Below are positions 25,983 through 36,024 of a stretch of 64,000 bases of DNA, one piece after another. A program made the translations under genes and the position numbers. The notes beneath the pieces are model-generated. The model did not search any database. It was given only the letters and a program-made list of their open reading frames with translations, and was not told the origin of the DNA. Position 1 is the stretch's first letter. The number at the start of each line of letters is the position of its first letter. Source of the DNA: Bog-159 sp963707465 (GTDB lineage Bacteria; Acidobacteriota; Terriglobia; Bryobacterales; Bryobacteraceae); the NCBI GenBank assembly GCA_963707465.1, contig CAVPQK010000024.1, forward strand, positions 930,001-994,000. The letters are read 5' to 3'.

Positions 25983-28229
25983 TTACTCCAAAACGTCAAC
26001 AGTAACGGTCACGGTGTTGGTAAAGCCTCCTCCCGAAGCGTCAACCGTGATGGTGTGGTCTCCGAGTTTCGTGGACCCACCAATCTTAATCGTCATTTTC
26101 GACGTTCCAGCGCCCGGCGCCGGTATGGTCGCGGGGCTGAAGGTTACCCCGGACGCCGCCGTAGACAACGCAATCGCGGAGTCGAAGCCGCCGGTCACTG
26201 TTGTAGTGAGCGTGACTACTGTGCTGCCTCCCCTGACAATGCTAACCGACGAGGGAGAGGCGGTAATCGTGAAGTTGAGAGTCGGCGAGACTACCGTCAG
26301 CAAAACCGTGGTGGTTTCGGTAGTCGTGCCGGAGGTTCCGGTGACCGTAATCGTATAGTTGCCGGCCACGGTGCTGGTTGCCACGGCAATACTCATGTTG
26401 GAAGTTCCAGCCCCGGTGATCGAGGTCGGGCTGAAGCCCACGGTCACGCCAGTTGGCTGGCCTTTGGCAGTCAACGTAACGGCCGAATCGAAGCCGCCAT
26501 AAACCGTGCTGGTAATGACGGATGCCCCCGACGCGCCCTGCTTCACCGTAACCGAAGAGGGTGATGCGGAAAGGCTGAATCCGGGAGCCGGGGCGGTTCC
26601 CGTCAGTGCGTCGATCAGGCCGCTGCCGTTGGGGCTGCCCCATCCGCTCGCCAGATCGAAGCCGACGGTGGCTTTATAGCCATCGCTGCCGCTGGTAATG
26701 TCGTGGAAAGAGGTGTCATAGCTGGAGCCCAAGCCGATGGTATACAGAGCTGGATTGATGAAGCCCAGCGTGGTGCCGAAGCTGGTCGTCTCCTGTTCGT
26801 TGGCCAGAGCCATGTAGCCGGCCCACATGGGCGCGGCAAAACTGGTCCCGCCGTAGTCGTTCGCCGTGCAGGTGGTCTGGTCCGCGCACACGTAGAAGGT
26901 GAAATTCGCATTGGCCGAGACATCCGGGGCATTGCGATAGGTCTTGGAACAGTTAGAGCAGCCTGCGGCCGTCGTAACCTGCCAGGAAGGAATCGCGAAC
27001 TTGTTCGGCGAAATGCCGCCGCCGCCATCCACCCAAACCGTTTCCGAAGCCCAGGGGCCACCCGCGCTGGCCGTCTCCAGATCGGTTCCGCCCACGGCCA
27101 CGAGGTACACGCTATCCGCCGGCCAAACCGAGGAGGACGTGGTCCACGCGCCGCTGTCGCCGGCCGCATCGAACATAGTCTGGCCCTGCGCCGCGAACTC
27201 GGAGAAATAGGGATTGAGGGTAGCGGGGTCCGCCGGAGACCAGTACCAGGAACTGCTCAACTGCGCGTTCAGCGGCTTGGTTGTAGCCATCGCGTTGAAA
27301 ATCGCGGAATCGACAGATCCCACATACATCACCAGGCCGGCCATGCCGGGGGCCATGCTGATCGACTGAGTCATGTCCAGGGTCTGCTCGGTGTCGTCAC
27401 AGCCATCCGCTGCGAGGCAGCTCGTGGGAGTGCCGTCCGTGGAAAGCAGCGTGATCGGCACGTTGTTGGTTTGCTTCGCGTTCTTGAAGTAGGTGTTGAG
27501 ATCGGCCAGATCGGTGCCCGCATACTCCAGCAAACCGAGCGTCTGGCCGGTGCCGGTGAGACCGCCACCGTAATACGCCGCGCGCATGTCGCTGCCGCAG
27601 AAGGATGCAGACGGGCAGGAGCCGGTGGTGGCCAAAGGCGTCACATCAGGGCTCCTGCGCACCAGCGCGGGCCGCGGGATCGAATAGTTGTCCAGGCCCG
27701 AGACGTGCCACAGTTTCACCGACAGGTCCGGCGTCGGCTCGCGGTCCGCCGAATAGAACGTGCGGTCTTCGGTGGGGTGCTGGTAGACGCTCATGGTCAC
27801 ATGGAAGGCTTCCTCGATATTCGAAACCTGCCCCGTGACATCCACGTTCATGCGATTCGGCGAAGTTCCCACCACGGTAAAGCCATGCGTCTTCGCAAAG
27901 CTCACCACGGCGTCATAATCCTCCTGGCTGGGGCCGAACCTGTTGGTGAATTCCTCAACCGTTAGAAAATGGCGGAAAGTCGTGCTGGAAGGATCGTAGA
28001 CCTCCTTCAGGAAGTTGTCTAGCCCGGTCTGGTTGCGTTGCGGCAAAACCAGGACGAGGCGCATTGTTTGCGTTGCAGGGAGGCGTCCGACCAACTTCGC
28101 TTTCCCCGAGAGGACCACATCGTGCAAGTGTCGCGTCGCCAGGGACGGCGAGGCCGCCTGGCAAACCATATTAGCGACCGGCACAAGCGCTGCGATTGCT
28201 AGCAAAGGTGCACTTAATCTTCGAATCAC
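25983..28229 (-). CDS. S53 family peptidase (sedolisin/kumamolisin-like) with Ig-like tail
   Basis: 748 residues; GTG start preceded by AAGGAGA. A signal peptide is followed by a pro-kumamolisin activation domain (about 40-180) with EFTNRFGPSQEDYDAV. The S53 domain has the Glu/Asp pair in CDDTEQTLDMTQS (about 280) and the nucleophile Ser in GGTSFAAPMWAGY (about 460), so the acid-active Ser-Glu-Asp triad is present. The tail (about 560-748) has two beta-sandwich repeats starting GFSLSASPSSVTVKQG and NFTITASPSSVSIVRG. Probably a secreted, self-processing endopeptidase working at low pH. Confidence 0.95.
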   Translation of the reverse strand: MIRRLSAPLLAIAALVPVANMVCQAASPSLATRHLHDVVLSGKAKLVGRLPATQTMRLVLVLPQRNQTGLDNFLKEVYDPSSTTFRHFLTVEEFTNRFGPSQEDYDAVVSFAKTHGFTVVGTSPNRMNVDVTGQVSNIEEAFHVTMSVYQHPTEDRTFYSADREPTPDLSVKLWHVSGLDNYSIPRPALVRRSPDVTPLATTGSCPSASFCGSDMRAAYYGGGLTGTGQTLGLLEYAGTDLADLNTYFKNAKQTNNVPITLLSTDGTPTSCLAADGCDDTEQTLDMTQSISMAPGMAGLVMYVGSVDSAIFNAMATTKPLNAQLSSSWYWSPADPATLNPYFSEFAAQGQTMFDAAGDSGAWTTSSSVWPADSVYLVAVGGTDLETASAGGPWASETVWVDGGGGISPNKFAIPSWQVTTAAGCSNCSKTYRNAPDVSANANFTFYVCADQTTCTANDYGGTSFAAPMWAGYMALANEQETTSFGTTLGFINPALYTIGLGSSYDTSFHDITSGSDGYKATVGFDLASGWGSPNGSGLIDALTGTAPAPGFSLSASPSSVTVKQGASGASVITSTVYGGFDSAVTLTAKGQPTGVTVGFSPTSITGAGTSNMSIAVATSTVAGNYTITVTGTSGTTTETTTVLLTVVSPTLNFTITASPSSVSIVRGGSTVVTLTTTVTGGFDSAIALSTAASGVTFSPATIPAPGAGTSKMTIKIGGSTKLGDHTITVDASGGGFTNTVTVTVDVLE

Positions 28230-28460
28230 ATTTCTCCTTTTTGAGTCCTGGTGTGAAGAATTGCTTTCGCCCGGCTGTGTGCAACCGAACTTCCCCAGGT
28301 TCGAACCAAGACTTCCGGCCAGTATACCACCAAGCGGATGGCCGGGTTATCTTTAGTCGACGGAAGGCACATTTTACATTTGACCGGTTCGAAGAGTACA
28401 CTCCCATGGCGGATTTGCGGGCCGTAGTGTATTCATTTACACTGTTTGAGAGCATTCGTC

Positions 28461-29646
28461 ATGTCCATATTCAAAACCGTGCTACTTCTGTCGGCGGCCA
28501 CGGCAGCCGCCTACGGCCAAGCGCTCGATTGCACCGCGGATGCAGCGGTGGTTCCGACGGTCCGATCCGAGGGAGAAGCGGAGGCCGTCGGCGACGTGTT
28601 TCTGGTCTGCAGCGGGGGAACACCGGCCGCGTCCACGCCCATCAACATCACCCTGACCCTGAACACCAACATCACCAGCCTGGCCCTTGGTGTGGACTCG
28701 GCGAAATCGGAAGCCCTGCTGATGATCGACGATCCGTCGCCTGTCGCCGTCAATCTCAGCAACGGCTTTTCCTACAACGGGCAGGTGCTGGGCACGCCCT
28801 ATGTGGCCGCGGGTTCGCCGGGTTCCGGCAACGTGTATCTGGCCGAACAATCCTCGGCGACCTCGGTCACCTGGTACGGCGTGCCATTCGTGGCGCCGGG
28901 ACCGTCCGCGGAACGCACCCTCCGCCTGACCGATATTCGCGCCAATGCCACCACGTTGGCCTTTACCGGCGGCCTTGCTCCGGTCATGGCCAGCCTCACT
29001 TCCGCCATCCCCATCGGCAATCCGAGCCAGATTCTCGTTGCCCTCGGTTACCCTGGCCTGGTATTCGCCGCATCCTTCCGGAACCTGGCACGGCAAGTCT
29101 GACTTTCACCGAAAATTTCCCCGGCGCCTTTCGTGAACGGATCCTCCCCGGCACGGGGCCCTTTACGGCGGTCCGCCAGGATATCCCGGGCGAGGTTTAT
29201 TTCACGGAAAGCCAGCTCACGCCCTGCTTCACCTACGGGGATTGCTCTACGCCGCCTGCCGGCGGGATCGGGCCGGCCACCAACGGAACCATGCTCCTGG
29301 CGCGGATGACCAGACTTGGGATCGCGGCGGCCTCGGTCAGCCTGCCCAATCAGGTCGTCTCGGCAGTTGGCCAGCTGACGGCGTACCTGATAGTGGACGG
29401 CGAGCCGGTGCTCGCCGCGGGCAGCACTTCCTTGGCAGTCACCGCCGGAAGCTTGGACATATTGTATGAAGTGACGGGCTCGGACGCCTCGCGATCGACA
29501 ACTTCACCATTCCGGCGGCTCTCTTCAACTCTTCCGGCGTATCGATCGCGTACCCCGCCAGCGCCGTGTTCAACGGATACCTGGGGCCCATCAACTCGGC
29601 GGCCACGGCCAGTGCGACCGCGCCCAGGCCGCGCTTCGCTCCTTAG
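28461..29646 (+). pseudogene. Exported protein of unknown function, two frameshifts
   Basis: ATG 28461 opens a signal peptide (MSIFKTVLLLSAATAAAYGQ). The frame holds to about 29085, then continues one base off (PGTASLTFTENFPGAF...), and again one base off near 29490 (LAIDNFTIPAALFNSSGVSI) to TAG at 29644. Each shift looks like a missing base. The whole would be about 395 residues of beta-rich secreted protein with no domain I can name. It ends 25 bp before the direct-repeat array. Decay in the genome and sequence error are equally possible. Confidence 0.7.
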
Positions 29647-29670
29647 TGGGGGCGCATCGGGCCGTAAAAC

Positions 29671-30600
29671 CAACGCCGATAGGACACCGGTCTCCGGGCT
29701 GGGGGCTGATGCCTGACATTGGGTTCGTTCGCAAAAGGCATATCGGCCGCCGATGAACGCCGATGAACGCCGATAGGACACCGGCCTTCAGGCTGTTACG
29801 CGCCTCGCTTTTTCGTTTTCGTGTTGCGTTAGGTTGCATTTGTTGCCCGGCGGACTGAACGGCGGAGGGCCGATGGCTGAAATTGGGTTCGCTTCGCAAA
29901 AGGCATATCGGCCGCCGATGAACGCCGATAGGACACCGGCCTTCGGGCTGTTACGCGCCTCGCATTTTCGTTTCCGTGTTGCATTCGGGTGCATTTGTTG
30001 CGCTGGCGCGACTCCGGGCTGAGGGCCGATGGCTGGAATTGGGTTCGCTTCGCAAGAGGCATATCGGCCGCCGATGAACGCCGATAGGGCGCCGATAGGA
30101 CACCGACCTTCGGGCGGTTACGCGCCTCGCTTTTTCGTTTCCGTGTTGCATTCGGGTGCATTTGTTGCGCTGGCGCGACTCCGGGCTGAGGGCCGATGGC
30201 TGGAATTGGGTTCGCTTCGCAAAAGTATATGGGCCGCCGATGAACGCCGATAGGACGCCGATAGGACACCGGCCTTCGGGCGGTTACGCGCCTCGCTTTT
30301 CCGTTTTCGTGTTGCGTTAGGTTGCACTTGTTGCGCTGGCGCGACTCCGGGCTGAGGGCCGATGGCTGGAATTGGGTTCGCTTCGCACAAGCATATGGGC
30401 CGCCCATGAACGCCGATAGGACACCGGCCTTCGGGCTGTTACGCGTCTAGCTTTTTCGCTCTCGTGTTGCATCAGGCCGCATTTGTTGCGCTGGCGCGAC
30501 TCCGGGCTGAGCCCCGATAGGACACCGGCCTTCGGGCTGTTGCGCGCCTCGCCTTTTCGTTTTCGTGTTGCATTAGGTTGCATTTGTTGCGCGCATGTTC
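29671..30600. repeat. Array of about 165-bp direct repeats
   Basis: Seven copies, five near full length, beginning near 29671 (short), 29744, 29909, 30065, 30231, 30398 and 30514 (short). The unit holds CCGATGAACGCCGATAGGAC, a GGCCTTCGGGC run, TTACGCGCCTCGC, TTTTTCG, GTGTTGC, a TTTGTTGCGCTGGCGCGACT segment and ATTGGGTTCGCTTCGC. Copies differ by substitutions and small deletions. The stretch has no convincing gene: open frames in it repeat the same peptide. The core recurs at 917-951 and 56249-56292. Confidence 0.85.
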
Positions 30601-30764
30601 GCGATTAAGGGCGCCCGACACGACAATACCACGGCTACGAAGAGAATGCCGGGTACTGCGGGCCAGTGTTTGTCTGTTTTCAAAGGGATAGAGGCGGTTG
30701 ATGGCGGGTCACGCCCAGCGGCCGCCTTACCCGCTACAATGAACCTTTACACACCCCCCAGCCC

Positions 30765-32721
30765 ATGATCCAACTCACCGGGGCCGCCAAACGCTTCGGC
30801 CCCAAAACACTCTTCGAAAACCTCGACTGGCTGGTTACGCCCAACGAGCGCGCCGGCATCGTGGGCGCCAACGGCACCGGCAAATCCACGCTGCTCAAAA
30901 TCCTGGCCGGCATGGACGGCTTGGACTCCGGCACGATCGTCACCATGAAGGGCGCCAGCGTCGGCTACCTGCCGCAGGAAGGGCTCTCGCTTTCCGGCCG
31001 CACCGTTTTCGCCGAATGCATGACCGTCTTCGCCGGCGTCCTGGCGCTCGAACAGGAACAGGAAGCGCTCGCGCACAAGCTGTCCGAGCTCGACCCCGCC
31101 AGCCCCGAATACGCGCAGGTGGCCGACCGCTTCCACCAGGCGGAAGGCGAATTCCGCGCGCGCGACGGCTTCGCCATCGAGGCGCAGGTGGGCATGGTGC
31201 TCTCCGGCCTCGGCTTTCCCCAGCGCGATTGGACCAAGCGCACCGAAGAATTCTCCGGCGGCTGGCAGATGCGCATCGCGCTGGCCAAGCTGCTGCTCGA
31301 AAAACCCAACCTGCTGCTGCTCGACGAGCCTACCAATCACCTGGACCTGGAAGCCCGCAACTGGCTGGAAGACTACCTGTCATCCTATCCGCACGCCTTC
31401 GTGCTGGTCTCGCACGACCGCTATTTCCTGGACGTCACTGTGCGCAAGCTGCTCGAGCTATGGAACAAGGGCGTGCACTTCTACACCGGCGGCTACTCCC
31501 GCTACGAGCAGCAGAAGGCCGAGCGCCTGGCGCAGCTCGAAGCCGCCTACGCCAACCAGCAGGACCGCATCAAGCAGCTGGAAGCTTTCATCAGCCGCTT
31601 CCGTTATCAGGCCACCAAGGCCAAGCAGGTGCAGAGCCGCATCAAGGAGCTGGAGCGCATCGAGCGCATCGAGATCCCGCCCGAGGAGAAGACCATCCAC
31701 TTCCGCTTTCCGCAGCCTAAGCCGAGCGGCCGCATCGTGGCGGAGTTCAAGAATGTGGCGAAAAGCTACGGCGATCAGCCGGTCTTCGCGGGCGTGAACT
31801 TCGCCATCGAGCGCGGCGACCGCGTGGCGCTGGTGGGCGTGAACGGGGCGGGGAAGTCCACCCTGATCAAGATTCTGGCGGGCGCCGAGCCGCTCACTTC
31901 CGGCGAGTACACGCTCGGCCACAACGCCCAGGCCGATTACTTCGCGCAGGACCAATACAAGGAGCTGGACGTCAACGCGCGACTGATCGACGACCTGGGC
32001 GACAGTCGCGCCGCGCGCCACCAACACCGAACTGCGCTCCATTCTGGGCAGCTTTCTGTTCTCCGAGGACGATGTCTTCAAGACCATCGGCGTGCTTTCC
32101 GGCGGCGAGCGCAATCGCTACGCGCTGGCGCGCATGCTGATGATGCCTTCCAACTTCCTGCTGCTGGACGAGCCCACCAACCACCTGGACCTGCGCGCCA
32201 AGGACGTGCTGCTGAACGCGCTGCAGGAATTCACCGGCACGGTGGTGTTCGTCTCGCACGACCGCTACTTCATCGACAAGCTGGCCACGCGCGTCTTCGA
32301 AGTGGCCGAAGGAGCCGTGCAAGTCTACCCCGGAAACTACGAAGATTATCTCTGGCGCAAGGAAGGCGGCCAAACGCAGGCTCCCGAACCGGAGCCGAAA
32401 AGGCAAACCCACAACCCGCTGCCCACTACCCGCAACCCAGAACCTAGGACCCAGAACCCAGCACCCAGCACCAGCGGCCAAAGGCCGCCTCGCCTGAATC
32501 CCATCAAGCTCCGCCAGTACAAGCAGCGTCGCCGCGAGATCGAAGACGAAGTCACCCGCCTGGAGGTCGAAATCGCCGACTACGAACATGCCCTGGCGAA
32601 CTTCACCAGCGTGGAGGAAACCGTGCGCGTCAACGATCTGCTGAACGCGCGCCGCACCGACCTCGTCACCCTGATGACGGAGTGGGAAGAAGTGGCCGAG
32701 ACCATCGAGGCGAACAAATGA
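30765..32721 (+). pseudogene. ABC-F ATPase with one frameshift
   Basis: Two ATP-binding domains of an Uup/EttA-type ABC-F protein. First domain: Walker A GANGTGKST, signature FSGGWQMRIA, LLLLDEPTNHLDLE. Linker coiled coil at about 235-310. Second domain: Walker A GVNGAGKST, but the frame changes near 32004; the +1 frame from 32005 reads VAPRATNTELRSILGSF and then LSGGERNRYALARML and LLLDEPTNHLDLR. A single inserted base explains it. After the second domain comes a Pro/Thr/Asn-rich spacer (about 32400-32470) and a C-terminal coiled coil. Intact length would be about 650. These proteins act on ribosomes. Error in the sequence is plausible. Confidence 0.88.
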
Positions 32722-33659
32722 GCATGCTTTATCTGACCGAACAAAACGTGCGCGACCTGCTCCCCATGGCAGACTGCATCGGCCTGATGCAGACGGCCTT
32801 CGCGCGGCTGGCCTCGGGCGAAGCGCTCAACCAACCGAGGCGGCGCCTGATCCTGCCCACCGGCTCGGTGCTGCATTACATGGCCGCCAGCGACGGCCAA
32901 TATTACGGCACCAAAATCTATGCAACCAATCCCCGTTACGGCGCGAATTTTCTGTTTCTGCTCTATCGTGCCGCCGATGCGCAGCCGCTGGCGATGATCG
33001 AGGCCAATCGGCTGGGGCAAATCCGGACGGGAGCGGCCAGTGGACTCGCGACGAAGCTCCTGGCGCGAGAGGACGCCGCAACGCTGGCGATCATTGGCAG
33101 CGGATTTCAGGCGCGCACGCAGTTGGAGGCCATGCTGGCGGTACGGACGATCTCCGACGTGCGCGTGTGGAGCCGCGACCCGGCCAAGCGTGCCGCGTTC
33201 GCCGCGGAAACCAGCACCCGCGCCGTCGAAACGGCCGAGGAAGCCGTGCGCGGCGCGCAAATCGTGGTGACGGCGACAAATGCCAAGGAGCCTGTGATTT
33301 CTTCCAGTTGGGTAGCGCCGGGCACGCACCTGAATATCATGGGATCCAACCAGGCCAACCGCCGCGAAATTCCCGCCGAATTGGTGCGGCGCGCCGATTT
33401 GATCGTGGTCGATTCCATCGAGCAGGCGCGCATGGAATCCGGCGATCTGGTGATGGCATTGGAGGAGCAGGACTGGTCGAGCTCCCGTATCGTGGAATTG
33501 AAGAACGTGGTTGCAGGCGGCCTACCGGCGCGCAAGACGCCGGACCAGATCACATTGTTTAAGTCAATCGGACTAGCGGTTGAAGATGTGATCGCGGGCG
33601 CATTCGTTTACGAACGGGCGCGCGAGGCGGGCATCGGACAGGCGGTCCCTCACTCCTGA
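32718..33659 (+). CDS. Ornithine cyclodeaminase / mu-crystallin family protein
   Basis: 313 residues from the ATG that overlaps the ABC-F stop (ATGA). The family signatures are present: RLILPTGSVLHYMAA, GTKIYATNP, EANRLGQIRTGAASGLATK with the substrate Arg, the Rossmann loop IIGSGFQARTQLEA, and VVDSIEQARMESGDL. Members include ornithine cyclodeaminase, alanine dehydrogenase, lysine cyclodeaminase and ketimine reductase, all NAD(P)-dependent; the sequence alone does not decide between them. Overlap with the convergent 33650-33883 gene is 10 bp. Confidence 0.9.
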   Translation: MSMLYLTEQNVRDLLPMADCIGLMQTAFARLASGEALNQPRRRLILPTGSVLHYMAASDGQYYGTKIYATNPRYGANFLFLLYRAADAQPLAMIEANRLGQIRTGAASGLATKLLAREDAATLAIIGSGFQARTQLEAMLAVRTISDVRVWSRDPAKRAAFAAETSTRAVETAEEAVRGAQIVVTATNAKEPVISSSWVAPGTHLNIMGSNQANRREIPAELVRRADLIVVDSIEQARMESGDLVMALEEQDWSSSRIVELKNVVAGGLPARKTPDQITLFKSIGLAVEDVIAGAFVYERAREAGIGQAVPHS

Positions 33660-33883
33660 GCGGGCATCTGCTGTTCAATATCGCGCCAGGCGCTGACCTT
33701 CAGCCGGCGGCAAACCCAGCACAGCGGTTCGCCCGAGCCGAGCGAAGTATCCGCCCCGCAAACCGAACATTTTGCAGGCTTCCGCAGACTATCGGTCGCC
33801 AGCGACCGCTTGGCCTGCTCCAGAATCTCGGGCGCGATCACCGGTTCGGATTTGAGTGGCATCTTCCTTTTCATCTCGCTCAC
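33650..33883 (-). CDS. Small zinc-ribbon protein
   Basis: 77 residues with two CxxC pairs (CSVCGADTSLGSGEPLCWVC) that should bind one zinc ion; the N-terminal 36 residues are basic and helical. Family unknown. Another small zinc-ribbon gene lies 59 bp upstream on the same strand, so the pair may be an operon. Convergent with the cyclodeaminase homologue. Confidence 0.6.
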   Translation of the reverse strand: MSEMKRKMPLKSEPVIAPEILEQAKRSLATDSLRKPAKCSVCGADTSLGSGEPLCWVCRRLKVSAWRDIEQQMPAQE

Positions 33884-33942
33884 AATCTGACTACACTATA
33901 ACGCGCAATCGCGCCGCGCGCCATCGAAAAAGTACTGAATGG

Positions 33943-34146
33943 TCAGGCGGCTTCGGCCGTCTGTACCACAATGGCTACGTCCAGCGATGCCGCACATCGG
34001 GGGCAGCGCTGCCCGGGGGCCACCCGCGCCTGTCTTCCCAGTATATCCACGACCGCCGGCACCGTGTGGGTGCAAATCGGGCAGTGCACCTGTCCGCTGA
34101 CGCCTTTCACCAATATCGGTTTCATCCTGCGCTTCCCTCTCACCAC
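33943..34146 (-). CDS. Small double-CxxC protein
   Basis: 67 residues (ATG at 34125 possible, 60 residues). Two CxxC pairs, CPIC and CPRC, 27 residues apart, form a likely zinc-binding fold (HCPICTHTVPAVVD; GQRCPRCAASLDVAIVV). Not recognised as a known family. Its upstream region is shared with the divergent DUF3467 gene. Confidence 0.55.
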   Translation of the reverse strand: MVRGKRRMKPILVKGVSGQVHCPICTHTVPAVVDILGRQARVAPGQRCPRCAASLDVAIVVQTAEAA

Positions 34147-34219
34147 ATCGGACGCAAAAACGTGCGCCGAGGTTGTATGAATTTTAATTTTTTCGCACCA
34201 TTTGTGTCACCATGACTGT

Positions 34220-34513
34220 ATGAACCAGCCTCCGCCGCCCAAGATCCAGATGACCAATATGCCCGAGTACCGGGAGGGCTACGCCAACAGCGTCCAGATC
34301 CGCGTCAACCTCTGGGACTTCTTCCTGCTCTTTGGCCTGGTTAACCAGACCGCGCCGGATAACGTCAGTATCCAGAATTTCCAAGGAGTTTACCTGAGCC
34401 CGCAGCAGGCCAAGGCGTTACTCAACGTCCTCCAGCAAAACGTCACCCAATACGAAACCGCGTTCGGCGAGATTAAGCTGGAACCGCACCCGCCGGCCGG
34501 GACCGTTCAGTGA
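34220..34513 (+). CDS. DUF3467 protein
   Basis: 97 residues from the internal ATG at 34220 (start by content: MNQPPPPKIQM). DUF3467 members are short proteins with PEYREGYANSVQIRVNLWDFFLLFG, FQGVYLSPQQAKALLNVLQQNV and a Tyr/Glu-rich end, as here. They have no established function. The stop overlaps the glycosyltransferase start region by 1 bp, so the two are probably cotranscribed. Confidence 0.8.
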   Translation: MNQPPPPKIQMTNMPEYREGYANSVQIRVNLWDFFLLFGLVNQTAPDNVSIQNFQGVYLSPQQAKALLNVLQQNVTQYETAFGEIKLEPHPPAGTVQ

Positions 34514-36024
34514 TGGCGGAGTCCGCCCGCCGCCGTATCCGTCCCGATACCTACCTGTTCTTCCTGGCCCTGTTTGCTCTCATTGTTTTTCTCTCGCACG
34601 CGCCGCTGCTGCGCCTGCCCTACTACTGGGACGAACTGGGCCAGTTCGTCCCTGCCGCGCTCGATATCTTTCATGACAGCGCATGGATTCCACATTCGAC
34701 GGTGCCCAATGTGCATCCGCCGGGCGTGATGGCTTACCTGGCCGCCTTTTGGACCCTGGCCGGCTGCTCGCCGCTGGCGACGCGGATTGCGATGTTGTCG
34801 GTGGCGTCGGTGGCCGTGCTGGTGGCCTTCCTGCTGGCCATCGAGCTTTGCCGCAACGTGCGCGGGGCGCCGGCCTTCGTGGCCGTGTTCCTGCTGTGCG
34901 TGTCGCCGCTTTTCTTCGCGCAGGCTATGCTGGCGCAGTTGGACATGCCCGCCATGCTGTTCACCTGCCTGGCCTTGCTGCTCTTTGTGCAGGATCGGAT
35001 CCGGCTGGCCGCCATGGTCTGTACGGCGCTGGTGCTGGTGAAAGAAACCGGACTGCTGGTGCCGCTGCTGTTCGGCGCGTGGCTGGTCTACGAGAAACGC
35101 CGCCGCGAGGCCGCCTGGTTCCTGGTGCCCGCCGCAGCGCTGGGCGTCTGGCTGATGCTGCTGGCGCGCGGCACCGGGCACCTCTTCGGCAACTCCGAAT
35201 TTACCCGCTACAACCTCTATTATCCCTTTCACCCGGTGCGGTTTACCTTCGCGCTGGGCCGGCGGCTCTACTATCTGTTCTTCCAGGATTTCCATTGGAT
35301 TGGAACGATTGCCATCGTGCTGGCGGCACGCCGCAGCGTTTTCGCCAACCGCGCGTGGCGCATCGCGTGGCTGCTGATCGGCATTCATGTGCTATTCCTC
35401 AGCGCGGTCGGCGGCGCCATGCTGGAGCGCTACCTGCTGCCGGTGCTGCCGGTGGTCTATGCGGCGATGGTCGCGGCCATGTCTATCTATAAAGGTCCGC
35501 TGAAGCTGGCCTGCCAGCTTGCCCTGCTGGCCGGGCTGATCGCGGGCAACTTCTGGAACCCGCCTTACCCGTTCCCCTTTGAAAACAATCTGGCCTTCAC
35601 CAACTTTGTCGAGTTGCAGCAGACCGCCGCCGGCTTTGTGGCGCGCAGATACCCGGGTGAGCGCATCGCCACCGTCTGGCCGCTCACGGCGGCGCTCAGC
35701 CGGCCCGAATTCGGCTATGTCCAACGCGCGATCCCCGTCACCAGCCTGCCGGATTTCACCGCGCGCAGCGTCGATGCGCCCGACTGGCGGCGCGACGCGC
35801 GCGTGCTGGTGTTCTTCTCGCGCATGTGGGAGCCGGAATGGAGCTGGACCAACCTCGTGCTGGTGCGCAAGATCTGGCGCCACTTCTATGGTTACGAGCC
35901 GGAGCTCTCGATCCCCGAAATGCGCGGCCGGCCGCTGACGCCGGTGGCGCGTTGGGAGCGGCGCGGCCAGTGGATCGAAGTGTATGAGGTCGTCAACACG
36001 GGTACGGTTGCGGCGGCGCGTTAG
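34513..36024 (+). CDS. Polytopic membrane glycosyltransferase, GT39/PMT-like
   Basis: 503 residues; ATG 34513, or GTG at 34510. At least nine hydrophobic helices are visible. The N-terminal loop with YYWDELGQFVPAALDIFHDS has the conserved Asp-Glu pair of dolichyl/undecaprenyl-phosphate-sugar-dependent transferases, and HPPGVMAYLAAFW follows it. Such proteins use a lipid-linked sugar to glycosylate lipid A, arabinan or proteins; substrate unknown. The C-terminal soluble domain (about 370-503) is beta-rich. It overlaps the convergent SDR gene by 32 bp. Confidence 0.82.
   Translation: MAESARRRIRPDTYLFFLALFALIVFLSHAPLLRLPYYWDELGQFVPAALDIFHDSAWIPHSTVPNVHPPGVMAYLAAFWTLAGCSPLATRIAMLSVASVAVLVAFLLAIELCRNVRGAPAFVAVFLLCVSPLFFAQAMLAQLDMPAMLFTCLALLLFVQDRIRLAAMVCTALVLVKETGLLVPLLFGAWLVYEKRRREAAWFLVPAAALGVWLMLLARGTGHLFGNSEFTRYNLYYPFHPVRFTFALGRRLYYLFFQDFHWIGTIAIVLAARRSVFANRAWRIAWLLIGIHVLFLSAVGGAMLERYLLPVLPVVYAAMVAAMSIYKGPLKLACQLALLAGLIAGNFWNPPYPFPFENNLAFTNFVELQQTAAGFVARRYPGERIATVWPLTAALSRPEFGYVQRAIPVTSLPDFTARSVDAPDWRRDARVLVFFSRMWEPEWSWTNLVLVRKIWRHFYGYEPELSIPEMRGRPLTPVARWERRGQWIEVYEVVNTGTVAAAR

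Noticed and set aside
29834..30583. Several short ORFs in the repeat array
   Set aside because: They encode the same repeated peptide in each unit and lack codon bias or start signals.
29671..30600. CRISPR array
   Set aside because: Units are about 165 bp and run on without distinct short spacers; they are degenerate copies of one sequence and no cas gene is near.
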